Assembly (NCBI GenBank): GCA_965659285.1
Contig: CBFHWB010000001.1
Coordinates: 25,608 to 89,607 of the forward strand
Direction: 5' to 3'
DNA length: 64,000 nucleotides
Source: UBA8108 sp965659285
GTDB lineage: Bacteria > Planctomycetota > UBA8108
Shown here: positions 35,621 to 45,300 of the stretch, piece by piece
Layout: every line of letters begins with the position of its first letter
How positions within the stretch are numbered: position 1 is the first letter of the stretch
Notes under the pieces: generated by a model
Told to the model about the DNA's origin: nothing
The model's input: only the letters and a program-made list of their open reading frames with translations
Databases searched by the model: none
Translations under genes and position numbers: made by a program

Positions 35621-37648
35621 TCACTCGTCGAGCTGGTTGAGCAGCTTCCTGGCTCCAGGGTGGCCGGGCTCCCGTTCCAGATAGCCGCGCAACAGCGAGC
35701 GGGCCCGCCCCTCACTGCCAAGCCGGATGTAGAGCTTTGCCAGGTTCAAATGGGCGGCGGGTTCGGCGGGCACCAGCGAGATGGACTTCTGAAAAGCCGA
35801 GATAGCTCCATCCGCCTCACCGAGGGCCTGGAGAACAAGTCCCAGGTTGTTGTGGCCGGAGGCATAGTCGGGATCGACCCGCACCGAGGTTTCGCACATC
35901 TTCCTGGCCTCCTTGAATCGACCGCTCTCGGCGAGTATGACACCGAGGTTACTCCACAGCTCGGGATCTTTCGAATCGAGGGCCACCGCCTTTTCATACA
36001 TCTCCCGGGCTCCCTTGAGATCACCAGTTGACCGACAGACGGCTCCGAGACGTTTGTAGCCGGCGACCAGGCCGGGCTCGAGGCGGATCACCTCTTCAAA
36101 CCGCTTTCGCGCGCGCTCCGGAGCCCCTACCGTCAGCTCGATATTACCGATATTGATCAGCGACTCGATGTGTCCCGGTCTCAATTCGAGCACCTTGTTG
36201 AACACCCGGTAGGAATCCTCCAGATGTCCCTGCCTGGCGAGAGCGACCCCCAGGTTGGCCGCCGCGTCGATAAATTCCGGTTGGACCTCGAGAACTCCTT
36301 CGAAGGCCTTTCGAGCGGACCCGAGCTTTCCCGCCCTCAGATGGATGAGACCGATATTGTAGAGAGCTTCGGTCTCGCCAGGGCGTCGAACCAGGGTGCG
36401 CTCAAAAGCCTCGAGGCCATAGGCCGGCAGGCCTGCCTCCAGGTAGGACACGCCAAGCTGGAATTCGTTTCGGAACCAGTCCGAGGAGTAATATTTCCCG
36501 GGAAAAGGAAGTCCTTTCTCCAGCCGCCCCCGCGGAGCCGCGGGGATACCGGCCGCGTCTTCGCTCAGAGACGCCCAGCCCACCCGGCCCTCGTAGATCC
36601 GCACCAGGTCTCCGGCTGAATTGAGCAGCAGGGTGCAGGGAAGTCTCAGCCCTCTCGGCCAGCGCACGACCTCCTCAACAAGCACCGAAAGCGCCAGCAG
36701 GTCCTCTGGCCCCGCGAAGGCGGCCGGAAAGCCGGCCTTTCGAACGAGCTCGGCGGTCTTCTCCGCCCCCCGGTTGGATTCACCTGTAACGATCAGGACA
36801 GGGAGAGTGGAGCCCGAGGCGGAACGCTCTTTCTTCCACTCCGAGAGCTCGAGCACACAACTCGAACACTCAGGGGACCAGAGGTTCAGCGCCAGCGGAG
36901 CGCCCCTGTACTTGAGGAGCGACGACCTTTTACCGGCAAGGTTACGCAACTGCAGCCCCGGCAAGGTGACGGGGTCCAGCAGCCAGACCCTCCTGGAGTC
37001 CGGCGAGGCGCGGCTGAAGACTGGCGCGGAAGGCGCGGGCTCCTGCCCGCTGCGCTGGCCGAAAGGGCGAAGGGAGGGTTTCTTCGCACCCTCTCGCAGG
37101 AAAACCTCCCGATCGGCGGGAAGATCCCTGAAAACCTGGACCAGCCCCGAAGGCCAGGTGACCTCCAGGCTGTCAACCTTGAGCGAGTCGCCAATCCCGA
37201 AGAAGAGCTCCGGTGAATTCTGGGAGAGAAAACCCGAGCCGGCCCGAAGCTCCTTCACCCTGCGCTTGCCGCCATGGCGGATCACGACCCTGGCACCGAT
37301 TCCCTGGCGGTTGGACCGGCTGCCCTCGAGCCTGACCTTGAGGCGATGAAACGCAGCCCTTGAATCATTGCGCAGGATCCTGACCTGCGGCGCGTTGCGG
37401 TTCTTGACCAGGAGATCAGGGTCACCATCACGGTCATAGTCCCAGACAGCCAGTCCCCGGCCATCTTCGAGGTAATCGAGCCCTGAAATCGCGGACTGGT
37501 TGACGAACCTGAAATCGCCCGCTCCGGCGAAGAAGCAGTTGCGCTCAAACCCCGACCAGGAGCCACCGGACCGGATCAACCTGTTGATGGCCTCCCAGGC
37601 GCCCTCGTACCTGGAGAGACGGCTTTTCACCCCGGTAGCCCGCGACAC
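35621..37648 (-). CDS. ASPIC/UnbV - redoxin - TPR part of a stop-interrupted protein
   Basis: This 675-residue frame continues the frame of 37670-39478; only a TGA at 37670-37672 parts them, with eight sense codons (SFFWRQVV) before the GTG shown here. No good ribosome site precedes that GTG. Domains in order: the last FG-GAP blade (DYDRDGDPDLLVKNR, 70-85), an ASPIC/UnbV domain (100-185), a redoxin domain (230-370) with an intact CSSC at 261-264 and cis-Pro RLPCTLLL, then six or more TPR repeats (405-670). In CRTAC1-type proteins the propeller and ASPIC domain belong to one chain, so the split is unnatural. If independently translated it would lack a signal peptide. Confidence 0.65.
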   Translation of the reverse strand: MSRATGVKSRLSRYEGAWEAINRLIRSGGSWSGFERNCFFAGAGDFRFVNQSAISGLDYLEDGRGLAVWDYDRDGDPDLLVKNRNAPQVRILRNDSRAAFHRLKVRLEGSRSNRQGIGARVVIRHGGKRRVKELRAGSGFLSQNSPELFFGIGDSLKVDSLEVTWPSGLVQVFRDLPADREVFLREGAKKPSLRPFGQRSGQEPAPSAPVFSRASPDSRRVWLLDPVTLPGLQLRNLAGKRSSLLKYRGAPLALNLWSPECSSCVLELSEWKKERSASGSTLPVLIVTGESNRGAEKTAELVRKAGFPAAFAGPEDLLALSVLVEEVVRWPRGLRLPCTLLLNSAGDLVRIYEGRVGWASLSEDAAGIPAAPRGRLEKGLPFPGKYYSSDWFRNEFQLGVSYLEAGLPAYGLEAFERTLVRRPGETEALYNIGLIHLRAGKLGSARKAFEGVLEVQPEFIDAAANLGVALARQGHLEDSYRVFNKVLELRPGHIESLINIGNIELTVGAPERARKRFEEVIRLEPGLVAGYKRLGAVCRSTGDLKGAREMYEKAVALDSKDPELWSNLGVILAESGRFKEARKMCETSVRVDPDYASGHNNLGLVLQALGEADGAISAFQKSISLVPAEPAAHLNLAKLYIRLGSEGRARSLLRGYLEREPGHPGARKLLNQLDE

Positions 37649-37669
37649 GACCTGTCGCCAGAAGAAACT

Positions 37670-37672
37670 TCA
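37670..37672 (-). other. In-frame TGA between FG-GAP and ASPIC/UnbV regions
   Basis: The codons around it read N-K-D-D-L-stop-S-F-F-W-R-Q-V-V-S-R. The distance from this TGA to the GTG at 37648 is 24 bases, so the frame is kept. TGA is an ordinary stop in neighbouring genes, for example the aminotransferase. A nonsense change, readthrough or sequence error would each fit. Confidence 0.75.
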
Positions 37673-39478
37673 CAAATCGTCCTTATTGGCGTTGGAGATG
37701 AATCCATTGACGACATAGAGATCCTCCAGGCCGTCACCCTCGACATCCAGGAACTGGCCCGACCAGGACCAGCGCCCGAAGAAGGTTCCAGACCTCAGGC
37801 TGACGTCCTCGAAACGGCCATTGCCGAGATTTCTGAAAAGTGAATTCCCCCTCGACATCCTGCGATAGATCTCCCGCAGGCGTTCCTGCTCAAAGCGCGG
37901 CTGCCCGGCGATCCTGCCGCCGGCGGAGGACCACATGTTGCCGACATAGAGATCCATCAGGCCATCGTTGTCAACATCCTCCCAGGTGACGCTCATGCCG
38001 TTGCCTACATCATCCACACCGAGCTCCTCCGCGACATCCTTGAACCTCCCCCCGCCTTCATTGCGATAGAGGTTGTTGCGGCCGAAATCGTTCGCGACGT
38101 AGAGATCGGGATCGCCATCCGCGTCGTAGTCGCACCACGATGCGCCCAGGCTGAAGCGCCTGTTGTTCACTCCCATACCGGCTGGACCGGTGAATTCCCT
38201 GAAACGCAGCTTCCCCTCGTTACGGAAGAGAAAATTCGGCGCCCCGTTGTTGGCATCGTGATAGGGATAGGGATAGGTCGACTGGAGCTTTGAGCCGGCC
38301 CCGGCCCAGAAAACATAGCTGAAGACGTAGAGGTCCAGGTCTCCATCCAGGTCAACATCTGCCGCCGCGCAGCCGAGCGTCGATGCGCTCTCCCTGCTGG
38401 CGACCTCCAGGCCGCTCGATTCAACCCTGCTGAACCTGCCCTTGCCGTCATTTTCGAACAGGAGAGCCTCGGTCGAGGTTACAGCCACCAGGTCAGAATC
38501 ACCATCGTTGTCAAGGTCGACAAAGAGCGTGCCGCTGGTGACGTCGAGAATGTCCACCCCGGCGGCTTTGGCTGCATCGGCGAACCTGCCGTTGCCGAGA
38601 TTGCGGTACAGCCGGTTCGGAAGACCCGCTGGCTGGGGAACGTAGAAATCCAGCCAGCCGTCCCCATCGTAGTCCCCAATGGAAACTCCCTGGTGACCGT
38701 AGACATCCATGCCGCTGGATGCATCGATCCTCGTTCGCCAATAGCCAACACCGCGGCTCAGCTGGGCCCGGAAGGCGCGATCCCCTCCAAGGCAATCGAG
38801 GGTGGCATCGGTGAAAGCTCTGGTCGGCGACCTGGCCCTCTCAATCTCGATGCGGTTGATCGAACGGAACCCCTGGCCATGGGACCACTCCACCCTCCAG
38901 ACGGTCCTGAGCTGCAGAAAACTCCCGTCCTCACCTGTTCCATCCATCTCAAGCAGGGAGTCGGCAAGCAGCGCGCCCTTGCCGCCGGGCGCCTCCGTTG
39001 CCCTGAAAATTTTGAAGGATGCCTTCGAGACCTTACCGCAGAGAGCGCTCAGCTCAGCAAGCTGGCGACCCAGGCTTCGCGGCGCGGTCGACTCCGGCTT
39101 TCCAGCAGAGGAAGAACTCCAGGAGCGCCAGTCTCCCGCACCACCAACGGTTTCCTTCCAGGTCTTCGGCACCAGGCCTCCCGAACGGAATCCCCCGGCC
39201 AGGAGCTTCCCCAATCCTTCGATGTCCGGCTTACCGATGACCAGCCAGGCCGAGAGCTTATCTAAAGGGATCTTGAGCTGGTCACTGGCACGCTCAACCG
39301 ACCAGTCATCCATGGCGCTGTCCACCTTCTCAAAAACCCAGTCAAGGGGTCCCTCACCGCCGCCCGCGCGTACAGGTACGTCAAGACGGTACACCTCATC
39401 CCCTGGAGGCGGCTCCTGGCAGGAAAGCGCGGGGTGAAGAAAGATGAAAAAGGCGGAGAGAACGTTAAAACGGATCAT
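37670..39478 (-). CDS. Secreted FG-GAP/VCBS beta-propeller part of the same protein
   Basis: The 602 residues begin with a signal peptide (MIRFNVLSAFFIFLHPALSC; the Cys could be a lipid site, though the lipobox is poor). A mixed region follows to about 240, then FG-GAP repeats to the end, each with a calcium-binding DxDxDGxxD loop: GDYDGDGWLDFYV, VDLDNDGDSDLV, VDLDGDLDLYVF, DYDADGDPDLYVAND, DVDNDGLMDLYVGN and VEGDGLEDLYVVN. These fold as a beta-propeller of the CRTAC1 type seen in exported proteins. The propeller is cut off by the TGA before its ASPIC/UnbV partner. Function unknown. Confidence 0.75.
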   Translation of the reverse strand: MIRFNVLSAFFIFLHPALSCQEPPPGDEVYRLDVPVRAGGGEGPLDWVFEKVDSAMDDWSVERASDQLKIPLDKLSAWLVIGKPDIEGLGKLLAGGFRSGGLVPKTWKETVGGAGDWRSWSSSSAGKPESTAPRSLGRQLAELSALCGKVSKASFKIFRATEAPGGKGALLADSLLEMDGTGEDGSFLQLRTVWRVEWSHGQGFRSINRIEIERARSPTRAFTDATLDCLGGDRAFRAQLSRGVGYWRTRIDASSGMDVYGHQGVSIGDYDGDGWLDFYVPQPAGLPNRLYRNLGNGRFADAAKAAGVDILDVTSGTLFVDLDNDGDSDLVAVTSTEALLFENDGKGRFSRVESSGLEVASRESASTLGCAAADVDLDGDLDLYVFSYVFWAGAGSKLQSTYPYPYHDANNGAPNFLFRNEGKLRFREFTGPAGMGVNNRRFSLGASWCDYDADGDPDLYVANDFGRNNLYRNEGGGRFKDVAEELGVDDVGNGMSVTWEDVDNDGLMDLYVGNMWSSAGGRIAGQPRFEQERLREIYRRMSRGNSLFRNLGNGRFEDVSLRSGTFFGRWSWSGQFLDVEGDGLEDLYVVNGFISNANKDDL

Positions 39479-39557
39479 GACTGCCTATTAGAAACAGGCG
39501 GATCATGGTGAAGAAAGAAGTAATCTCCTGAAATCAACACCCGGGAGGCCTCGCCGC

Positions 39558-40799
39558 TCAACGCGAGGCTTCGCTCACAACTCTCCCCTCGATGATGGTT
39601 CCGACGCAATGCGTTGTGTATTCGAAAGGATCCCCATCAAAGAGGGCGAGATCACCGTCCTTCCCGACAGCCAGGGAGCCGACCCGGTCGGAGATACCGA
39701 GGATCCCGGCGGCGGAGGAGGTGATCAATTCGAGGGCGCCCTCAAAGCCGAGCCCGTTTGCCGCGGCCACAGCGGCCTCGAACAGGACGACCCGGGTTTT
39801 CGGAACGTAGCTCTCGTACCCGCTCTGCATCGCCACCTTCAACCCGGCCTTCTTCAGGCGTGCGGCCGTCTCGAAACTCGCGTTCTGAAGAGCGCCGTTG
39901 AAGCGAGCCATCGAGGGGTGAATGATCACCGGAATGTCGGCCTTCTTCAGCTCATCGATCAGCAGGTAGGCCTCGGCTCCTCCATCGAGAATCATTCGAA
40001 AATCAAACTCCTTCTTCAGACGAAGGGCGGTCGCGATATCCTGGGCGCGATGAGCGGTAATCAGCAGCGGCACCTCCTTGCGCAGAACCGAGGCCAGGGC
40101 CGCCAACCCCAGGTTCACCGGAGGCGTATTCTTCTCTTCCTCCCCGGCCTTCGCCGGTTTCTTCTCCCGCGGCTCCAGGCTCTCCAGGTAGGACTTCGCC
40201 TCGAGCAGCCTGGTCCGCAACATGGACATCTGCTTGCCCCTGGTTCCCGGAGATTGTCCCCCGCCGCGCAGTGAGCCGGGCCCCAGGGTCAGCGAGATGC
40301 CGGCGGTGGGTACCATGACGGCATCCTCTACTGTATTGCCAGTGGTCTTGACGATCATGGTCTGGCCGGAGATCAGCTCCCCGGGAGCATGCCCGGTATG
40401 GAGGGTCGTCACGCCATACCCCCTGACCCACTCGATGAGAGCCTCCCGCGTATTGTAGGAATCAACAGCCCTGAGCTCCGGCTGCATCGGGCTGGAACGC
40501 TCAAGCTGGTCCTGGTCGTGCTTATGGTTGAAATAGCCTGCGAGGCCTACAACACTGCGCGCATCGATAAGCCCCGGCGTCACCACGGCCGCCTCGAGCA
40601 CCTTGAAGCCCGCCGGGATGGCCACATCGGCGGCGCGGCCGATCGCGGCCACCTTGCCCTCCCGGATGATGACGACACCATCCTCTACCACGGGTCCCGC
40701 CATGGTGTAGATCTTCTTGCCCCTGACCGCCAGTTGCGCTGAAGCCGACGTGGCCGCAAGGAACACCAGGAGCAAAACCGATAGAGCTCGGCGCATCAT
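39558..40799 (-). CDS. Exported amidohydrolase-fold protein with degenerate metal site
   Basis: 413 residues with a signal peptide (LSVLLLVFLAATSASAQ). It has the imidazolonepropionase-type layout: beta-sandwich start (KKIYTMAGPVVEDGVVIIREGKVAAIG), VTPGLIDARS, the barrel, and the end GSLAVGKDGDLALFDGDP. The metal-binding HxH after strand 1 is replaced: the motif that should read GLIDxHxH is GLIDARSVVG. The later barrel residues are also atypical, so a normal binuclear site is unlikely. It overlaps the next upstream amidohydrolase by four bases, suggesting the two proteins act together, perhaps as a heteromer. Confidence 0.82.
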   Translation of the reverse strand: MMRRALSVLLLVFLAATSASAQLAVRGKKIYTMAGPVVEDGVVIIREGKVAAIGRAADVAIPAGFKVLEAAVVTPGLIDARSVVGLAGYFNHKHDQDQLERSSPMQPELRAVDSYNTREALIEWVRGYGVTTLHTGHAPGELISGQTMIVKTTGNTVEDAVMVPTAGISLTLGPGSLRGGGQSPGTRGKQMSMLRTRLLEAKSYLESLEPREKKPAKAGEEEKNTPPVNLGLAALASVLRKEVPLLITAHRAQDIATALRLKKEFDFRMILDGGAEAYLLIDELKKADIPVIIHPSMARFNGALQNASFETAARLKKAGLKVAMQSGYESYVPKTRVVLFEAAVAAANGLGFEGALELITSSAAGILGISDRVGSLAVGKDGDLALFDGDPFEYTTHCVGTIIEGRVVSEASR

Positions 40800-42109
40800 C
40801 TCCCTCCTCCCTCTTCACCGAAGCAGCAGTGATAGGGCTCCTGATCCACTCCCGCTCCATAACCTCCCACCGCGTGCAGGAGATCGTCGGGATCGCCTCG
40901 ATCAAAGACCTTCCGGCCCTCGACCCAGGTCTCGAGCACCTTGGTGTACACGCTCAACGGATCACCATTGAGAATAACGAAATCCGCATCCTTGCCGACC
41001 TTCAGAGAGCCGATGCGCTTGTCAAGATCGAGCATCTTCGCGCCGGCAAGAGTGAGAGCCTCCAGGCCGGCCTCCCGACTCATCCCCCCCCGCACCCCGA
41101 GGCCAGCCATGCGCAGGAAGAGTCGCGAATCGGTGATCCAATCATCTGTATGAAAGGCTGTCAGGACCCCGGCCTTCTCGAGGATCCCGCCGGTCTTGAA
41201 GACCAGGTTGACCGCCTCGAGCTTGCCGCCGGGGCTGTCAACAAGAATGATCGAGCAGGGAACCTTTGCCCTGGCGATCTCCTCGGCCACCATCCATCCC
41301 TCGCTGACATGGTGCAGGACGACCCGGAAGCCAAACTCCCGCGAGAGCCTCAGGACCGTCATGATATCGTCGTGCCGATGGGTGTGGTGATGGACCACCC
41401 TGCGTCCCTCGAGCACCTCGACGAGGCTCTCGAGCCGCAGATCCCGGGGCGGCTTCTTCTCGGGATCGTCGAGCGCGGCCGCGAGCTTGTCCCTGTACTC
41501 TCCCGCCCGGATAAACTCCGCCCTCATCAGCGCTGCTGACTTGGAGCGGGTACCGGGAAACGGCGCCGCCCTCTGCGAGTTGGTCCCGTTCGCCATCTTC
41601 ATGCCGCCGAGAATCCGTCCCTCCTTGTCCCTCAGACAGAGCCCCTCGATGGTCTTCGAGCCGCGCAGCTTCACATAGACGGTCTGCCCGCTGAGCAGGT
41701 GCCCGGAGCCGGGCATGATATTCAGGGCTGTCAGGCCTCCGGCGACAGCGCGGCGAAAACCGGAGTCCCGCACATTGAGGGAATCGTAGATCCTGACGTC
41801 CGGCTGAACCGGACCCGAGCCATCTCCCCCGCCGATTCCGCCGATGTGGCTGTGGGTACAGATCAGGCCGGGAATGACAACCTTGCCCTTGAGGTCAAAA
41901 CGCTTCGCGGTCGCTGGAATCGCCACCTTGCCGGCCGGCCCCAGAGCCTTGATCACCCCTGCCTCCACCAGCAGCGTCCCGGCCTCGATCGGCTCGCCCT
42001 CGACCGGTATGATTTTCGCTCCTGTGAACGCATGGGGAACCTCCTGCGCCAGGGCGGAAGTCCACTGCGCGAAGGTCAGTATCAACAGGATGCAGGCGAT
42101 TTTCAGCAT
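40796..42109 (-). CDS. Exported metal-dependent amidohydrolase
   Basis: A secreted hydrolase of the imidazolonepropionase-like amidohydrolase group. The 437-residue protein has a signal peptide (KIACILLILTFAQWTSALAQ), the sandwich domain, and an apparently complete metal site: HSH in LICTHSHIGG, HHHTHRHDD, VLHHVSEG and the AFHTDDW Asp. The end RIGSLKVGKDADFVILNGDP is typical. Substrate unknown; the family includes peptidase- and cyclic-amide-cleaving enzymes. Start taken at the ATG 42109, which begins the signal peptide and has AGAGGAG 11 bases upstream. The downstream partner has lost these ligands. Confidence 0.85.
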   Translation of the reverse strand: MLKIACILLILTFAQWTSALAQEVPHAFTGAKIIPVEGEPIEAGTLLVEAGVIKALGPAGKVAIPATAKRFDLKGKVVIPGLICTHSHIGGIGGGDGSGPVQPDVRIYDSLNVRDSGFRRAVAGGLTALNIMPGSGHLLSGQTVYVKLRGSKTIEGLCLRDKEGRILGGMKMANGTNSQRAAPFPGTRSKSAALMRAEFIRAGEYRDKLAAALDDPEKKPPRDLRLESLVEVLEGRRVVHHHTHRHDDIMTVLRLSREFGFRVVLHHVSEGWMVAEEIARAKVPCSIILVDSPGGKLEAVNLVFKTGGILEKAGVLTAFHTDDWITDSRLFLRMAGLGVRGGMSREAGLEALTLAGAKMLDLDKRIGSLKVGKDADFVILNGDPLSVYTKVLETWVEGRKVFDRGDPDDLLHAVGGYGAGVDQEPYHCCFGEEGGGR

Positions 42110-42321
42110 CAGAAACGACACTCCTCTGGAGAGCCCGAATAACGATGGCCCGACTCTCGCCGGTAACAACCCCTCACCTCCGCCCGAGACTCAAATCTAC
42201 CGCATCCGCCAGCCGGATCCAACGGCCAAGAGAGACAATTCAGAGCAGGCAACCATTTCACGAAAACGGCGCGATACCGGTCTTGTCGAGCCCCAGGCAG
42301 ATAAAACGGTGCCAAAGAACT

Positions 42322-42356
42322 GTTGCACAGGTATCCTTATGCAACGGGAGCCTGTG
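42322..42356 (+). promoter_or_regulatory. Two overlapping, mutually exclusive hairpins in a leader
   Basis: GTTGCA (42322-42327) can pair with TGCAAC (42340-42345), while CACAGG (42326-42331) can pair with CCTGTG (42351-42356). The first arms share two bases, so only one hairpin can form at a time. They lie 25-60 bases before the first CotH gene. Short stems; may be chance. Confidence 0.3.
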
Positions 42357-42380
42357 AATGATAGCCAGAGGATATCCACC

Positions 42381-45300
42381 ATGTCTCGATTCGTATTCCA
42401 CTGCCTCGGATTGATTCTCCTGCTCGGCGCGGAGCCCTGCTTCGCCCAGATTGTCATTAACGAGATCCAGGCCTCCAACGATTCAACCATCGATGATGTC
42501 GATGGCGACAGTTCGGACTGGATCGAGCTCCTCAACGTCTCCAACGCCCCGTACGACATCGGAGACCATGCTCTCAGTGATGACCCGGATGATCCCCGGA
42601 AATGGGTGTTTCCATCTTTCATGATCCCGCCGGGAGAACGCCTGATCGTCTGGTGCTCGGGCAAGGATCTGCGATTTCCGACCACCGAGCAACTCCTTGC
42701 CAACGACTCGACCGTCGAGGTCCGGCCAACGGTGCTTGATCTCGATCATCCCTGGCGCTACCTGACCGCGCTGCCGGAAAGCGGTGACCCGCCCTCCGGA
42801 TGGAACCAGACGAATTTTCTCGAAACACGCAACTGGCAGCTCGGGATACCCGGGTTCGGTTTCGGAGACAACGATGACCGCACCGAGCTGGAGAGCGGAA
42901 TCGGCGCTGTTTTCCTGAGAACGAACTTCGACGTCCCGGATCTCGGGCCGGGAACCAATGTGGCGCTCAACGGCGTCGCCACCCAGTCCTCCCAACTCGA
43001 AGACTGGGAAGCCGGGCGGGCCATCGACGGCAACACCGATGGAGATGGAGAAGGCGGCAATTCCGTATCCCAAACCGATGGAGAGAACTCCTGGTGGGAG
43101 GTCGACCTCCAGGCTACCCACGACATCTCCTACATCAAGCTCTGGAACCGGCTCGATTGCTGCAGCTACCGGTTGACTGATTTCACCGTCACCGTCTTCA
43201 ATGAAGACCGCCGAGAGATCTATGAAGAATCCTTCCTCACCGATGGCTCCGGCGTCCTGGGCCCCTGTTTCACTATCGATGGGATCAACGCGGAGGGTTC
43301 TCTCGATGGCCGGTTTGTTCGAATCTCCATGCCCGGGCGTCACCTGAGCCTCGCCGAGGTAGAGATCTTCTCGCTGGAACCGAATGTTGAGCTCGAAGGT
43401 ATGGTCCTGCAGATCAACTACGATGATGGGTTCGTGGCCTGGCTCAACGGCACGAGGGTTCTCTCGGTCAACTTTCCCGAAAACGAAGAGCCCACCTTCA
43501 ACAGCAACTCCACGAGGTCCAGGGAGGCCCGTCGAGTACAGCGGTGGATGGTCCCGGAATGGGCGGGATTGCTGCGGCCGGAGAACAACCTGCTGGCTGT
43601 CGCCCTTCTCAACCGAACCCACCGCAGCAACGACCTGAGCTTCATGCCGGAGATCGGCTTCAGCGACCCGACCTTCCACACGAACTTCCAGCTTGATTCC
43701 GATGGGGAGCTGCTCCTGCTCACATCCCCCGGCCGCGAGATTCTCGATGGAATCGAGATGCCTGTACAAAACGAGGACCGCTCCTACGGCCGGGTGCCGG
43801 ATGGCACAGGCCCCTTCAGCTACCTCTTCTACCCGACACCAGGCGATGTCAACGACACCCACACCTCCCAGGATCCCATAGCCTCTTCCATTAACTTCTC
43901 CCCTCCCCCCGGATTCCACAACGGAAATACAGCGGTCGTTCTCTCGGCCAACATCCCCTTCGATGATTTCGAAATCAGGTACACAACCAACGGCACTCCA
44001 CCAATCATCTCCAGCTCCCTCTCCAGCGGCCCCATCTCCATCGCTCGAGACACGGTTATTCGCGCCGCGGGTTTCCTCGATGGCCGCGAGGTTGTCAGAT
44101 CTTCGGCGGGAACCTACTTCGTCCGCCGATCCCAGCCGAACCTGCCCGTAATGTCCGTATCCATGAATCCGGCGGATTTCAGCAACGTCCACAACAACAG
44201 CGGAGGCAGGGGTAGAGGATCGGAACGGGAAGCCTATCTTGAAATTTTCAACGATTCGGGAGAGCAGGCCATCCAGACGGGATTCGGACTGCGGCTCCAC
44301 GGCGGGGCGGGCCGCGGAGGCGATTTCAACACCAAGAAGGCCTACAAGGCCTATTTCAGGGGAGTATATGGGGACACGAAGCTTCGCTACCCCTTGATCC
44401 CCGACACCGAGCTGGAGGTCTTTGACAAGCTGGTGCTGCGCTCGAATTTCAATGACGCCATCGGCAGAAACGGCAACGGCAGCCTCCTTCGCGACCAGCT
44501 GATCCGAAATCTCCACAAGGACATGGACGGTCACATTTCACACGGAGCCTGGTACCACCTGTTCGTCAATGCGCAGTACAGGGGAATCTACAATGTCGTT
44601 GAACGTATGGATGAAGAGTTCATGGAAGACTATTTCCCCGATGAAGGTTCCGATTGGGACGTCATGAAGACAGGAGATGACGTGCTGGTCGGAAGCAACC
44701 AGGAATGGAACCGCATCCGGACCTTCCTGAGCCAGAACAACCTCTCGAGCGACGATGCCTACAACGCATTCGGTGAGTTCGTCGACATCGAGAATTTCAC
44801 CTCCTATATGATCGTCAACATCTGGGCCCAGAATCATGACTGGCCCCACAACAACTGGTACGCTTCGCGCTCGAGAAGCCCGGAAGGCGGCAAGTGGAGA
44901 TTTTTCTGCTGGGATGCCGAATTTGGAATCAGCCTGAGTCCCGGCGGCTATTCGTCTAATACCGTCACCCACGCCCTCAACGGAGGCGGACGCCTGGCGG
45001 AAATCTTCAGGGCGCTGACCAACAACCTGGGCTACCGCCGCTACTTCAACGACTCGGTCGACCGCTATCTCAGCGGTCCCCTGAGCCCGGCCAACACGCG
45101 CCGGCATCTCGATCAGCTTCGCCAGATGATCCTGCCTGACATCCAGGACGAGCTGAGCCTGGTGCGTGCGAACCGCAACCAGTGGGACAGGAACATCAGC
45201 ACGATGTACACCTTCCTCTCCAATCGTAACGGCCCCTTCATCTCCCACGTCAGGAGCGAAGCCCGGCTGGCTCCGCCGCCGGACCCGACGCCCGGCATCC

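Noticed and set aside
37670..37672. TGA as a selenocysteine codon
   Set aside because: The site is not in a redox motif, family members have no Cys role known there, and I could not identify a SECIS-like stem just downstream.
41844..42380. N-terminal extension of the first CotH protein by 179 residues
   Set aside because: It lies opposite the amidohydrolase gene, has no family similarity, and a good ribosome site and signal peptide mark the ATG at 42381.
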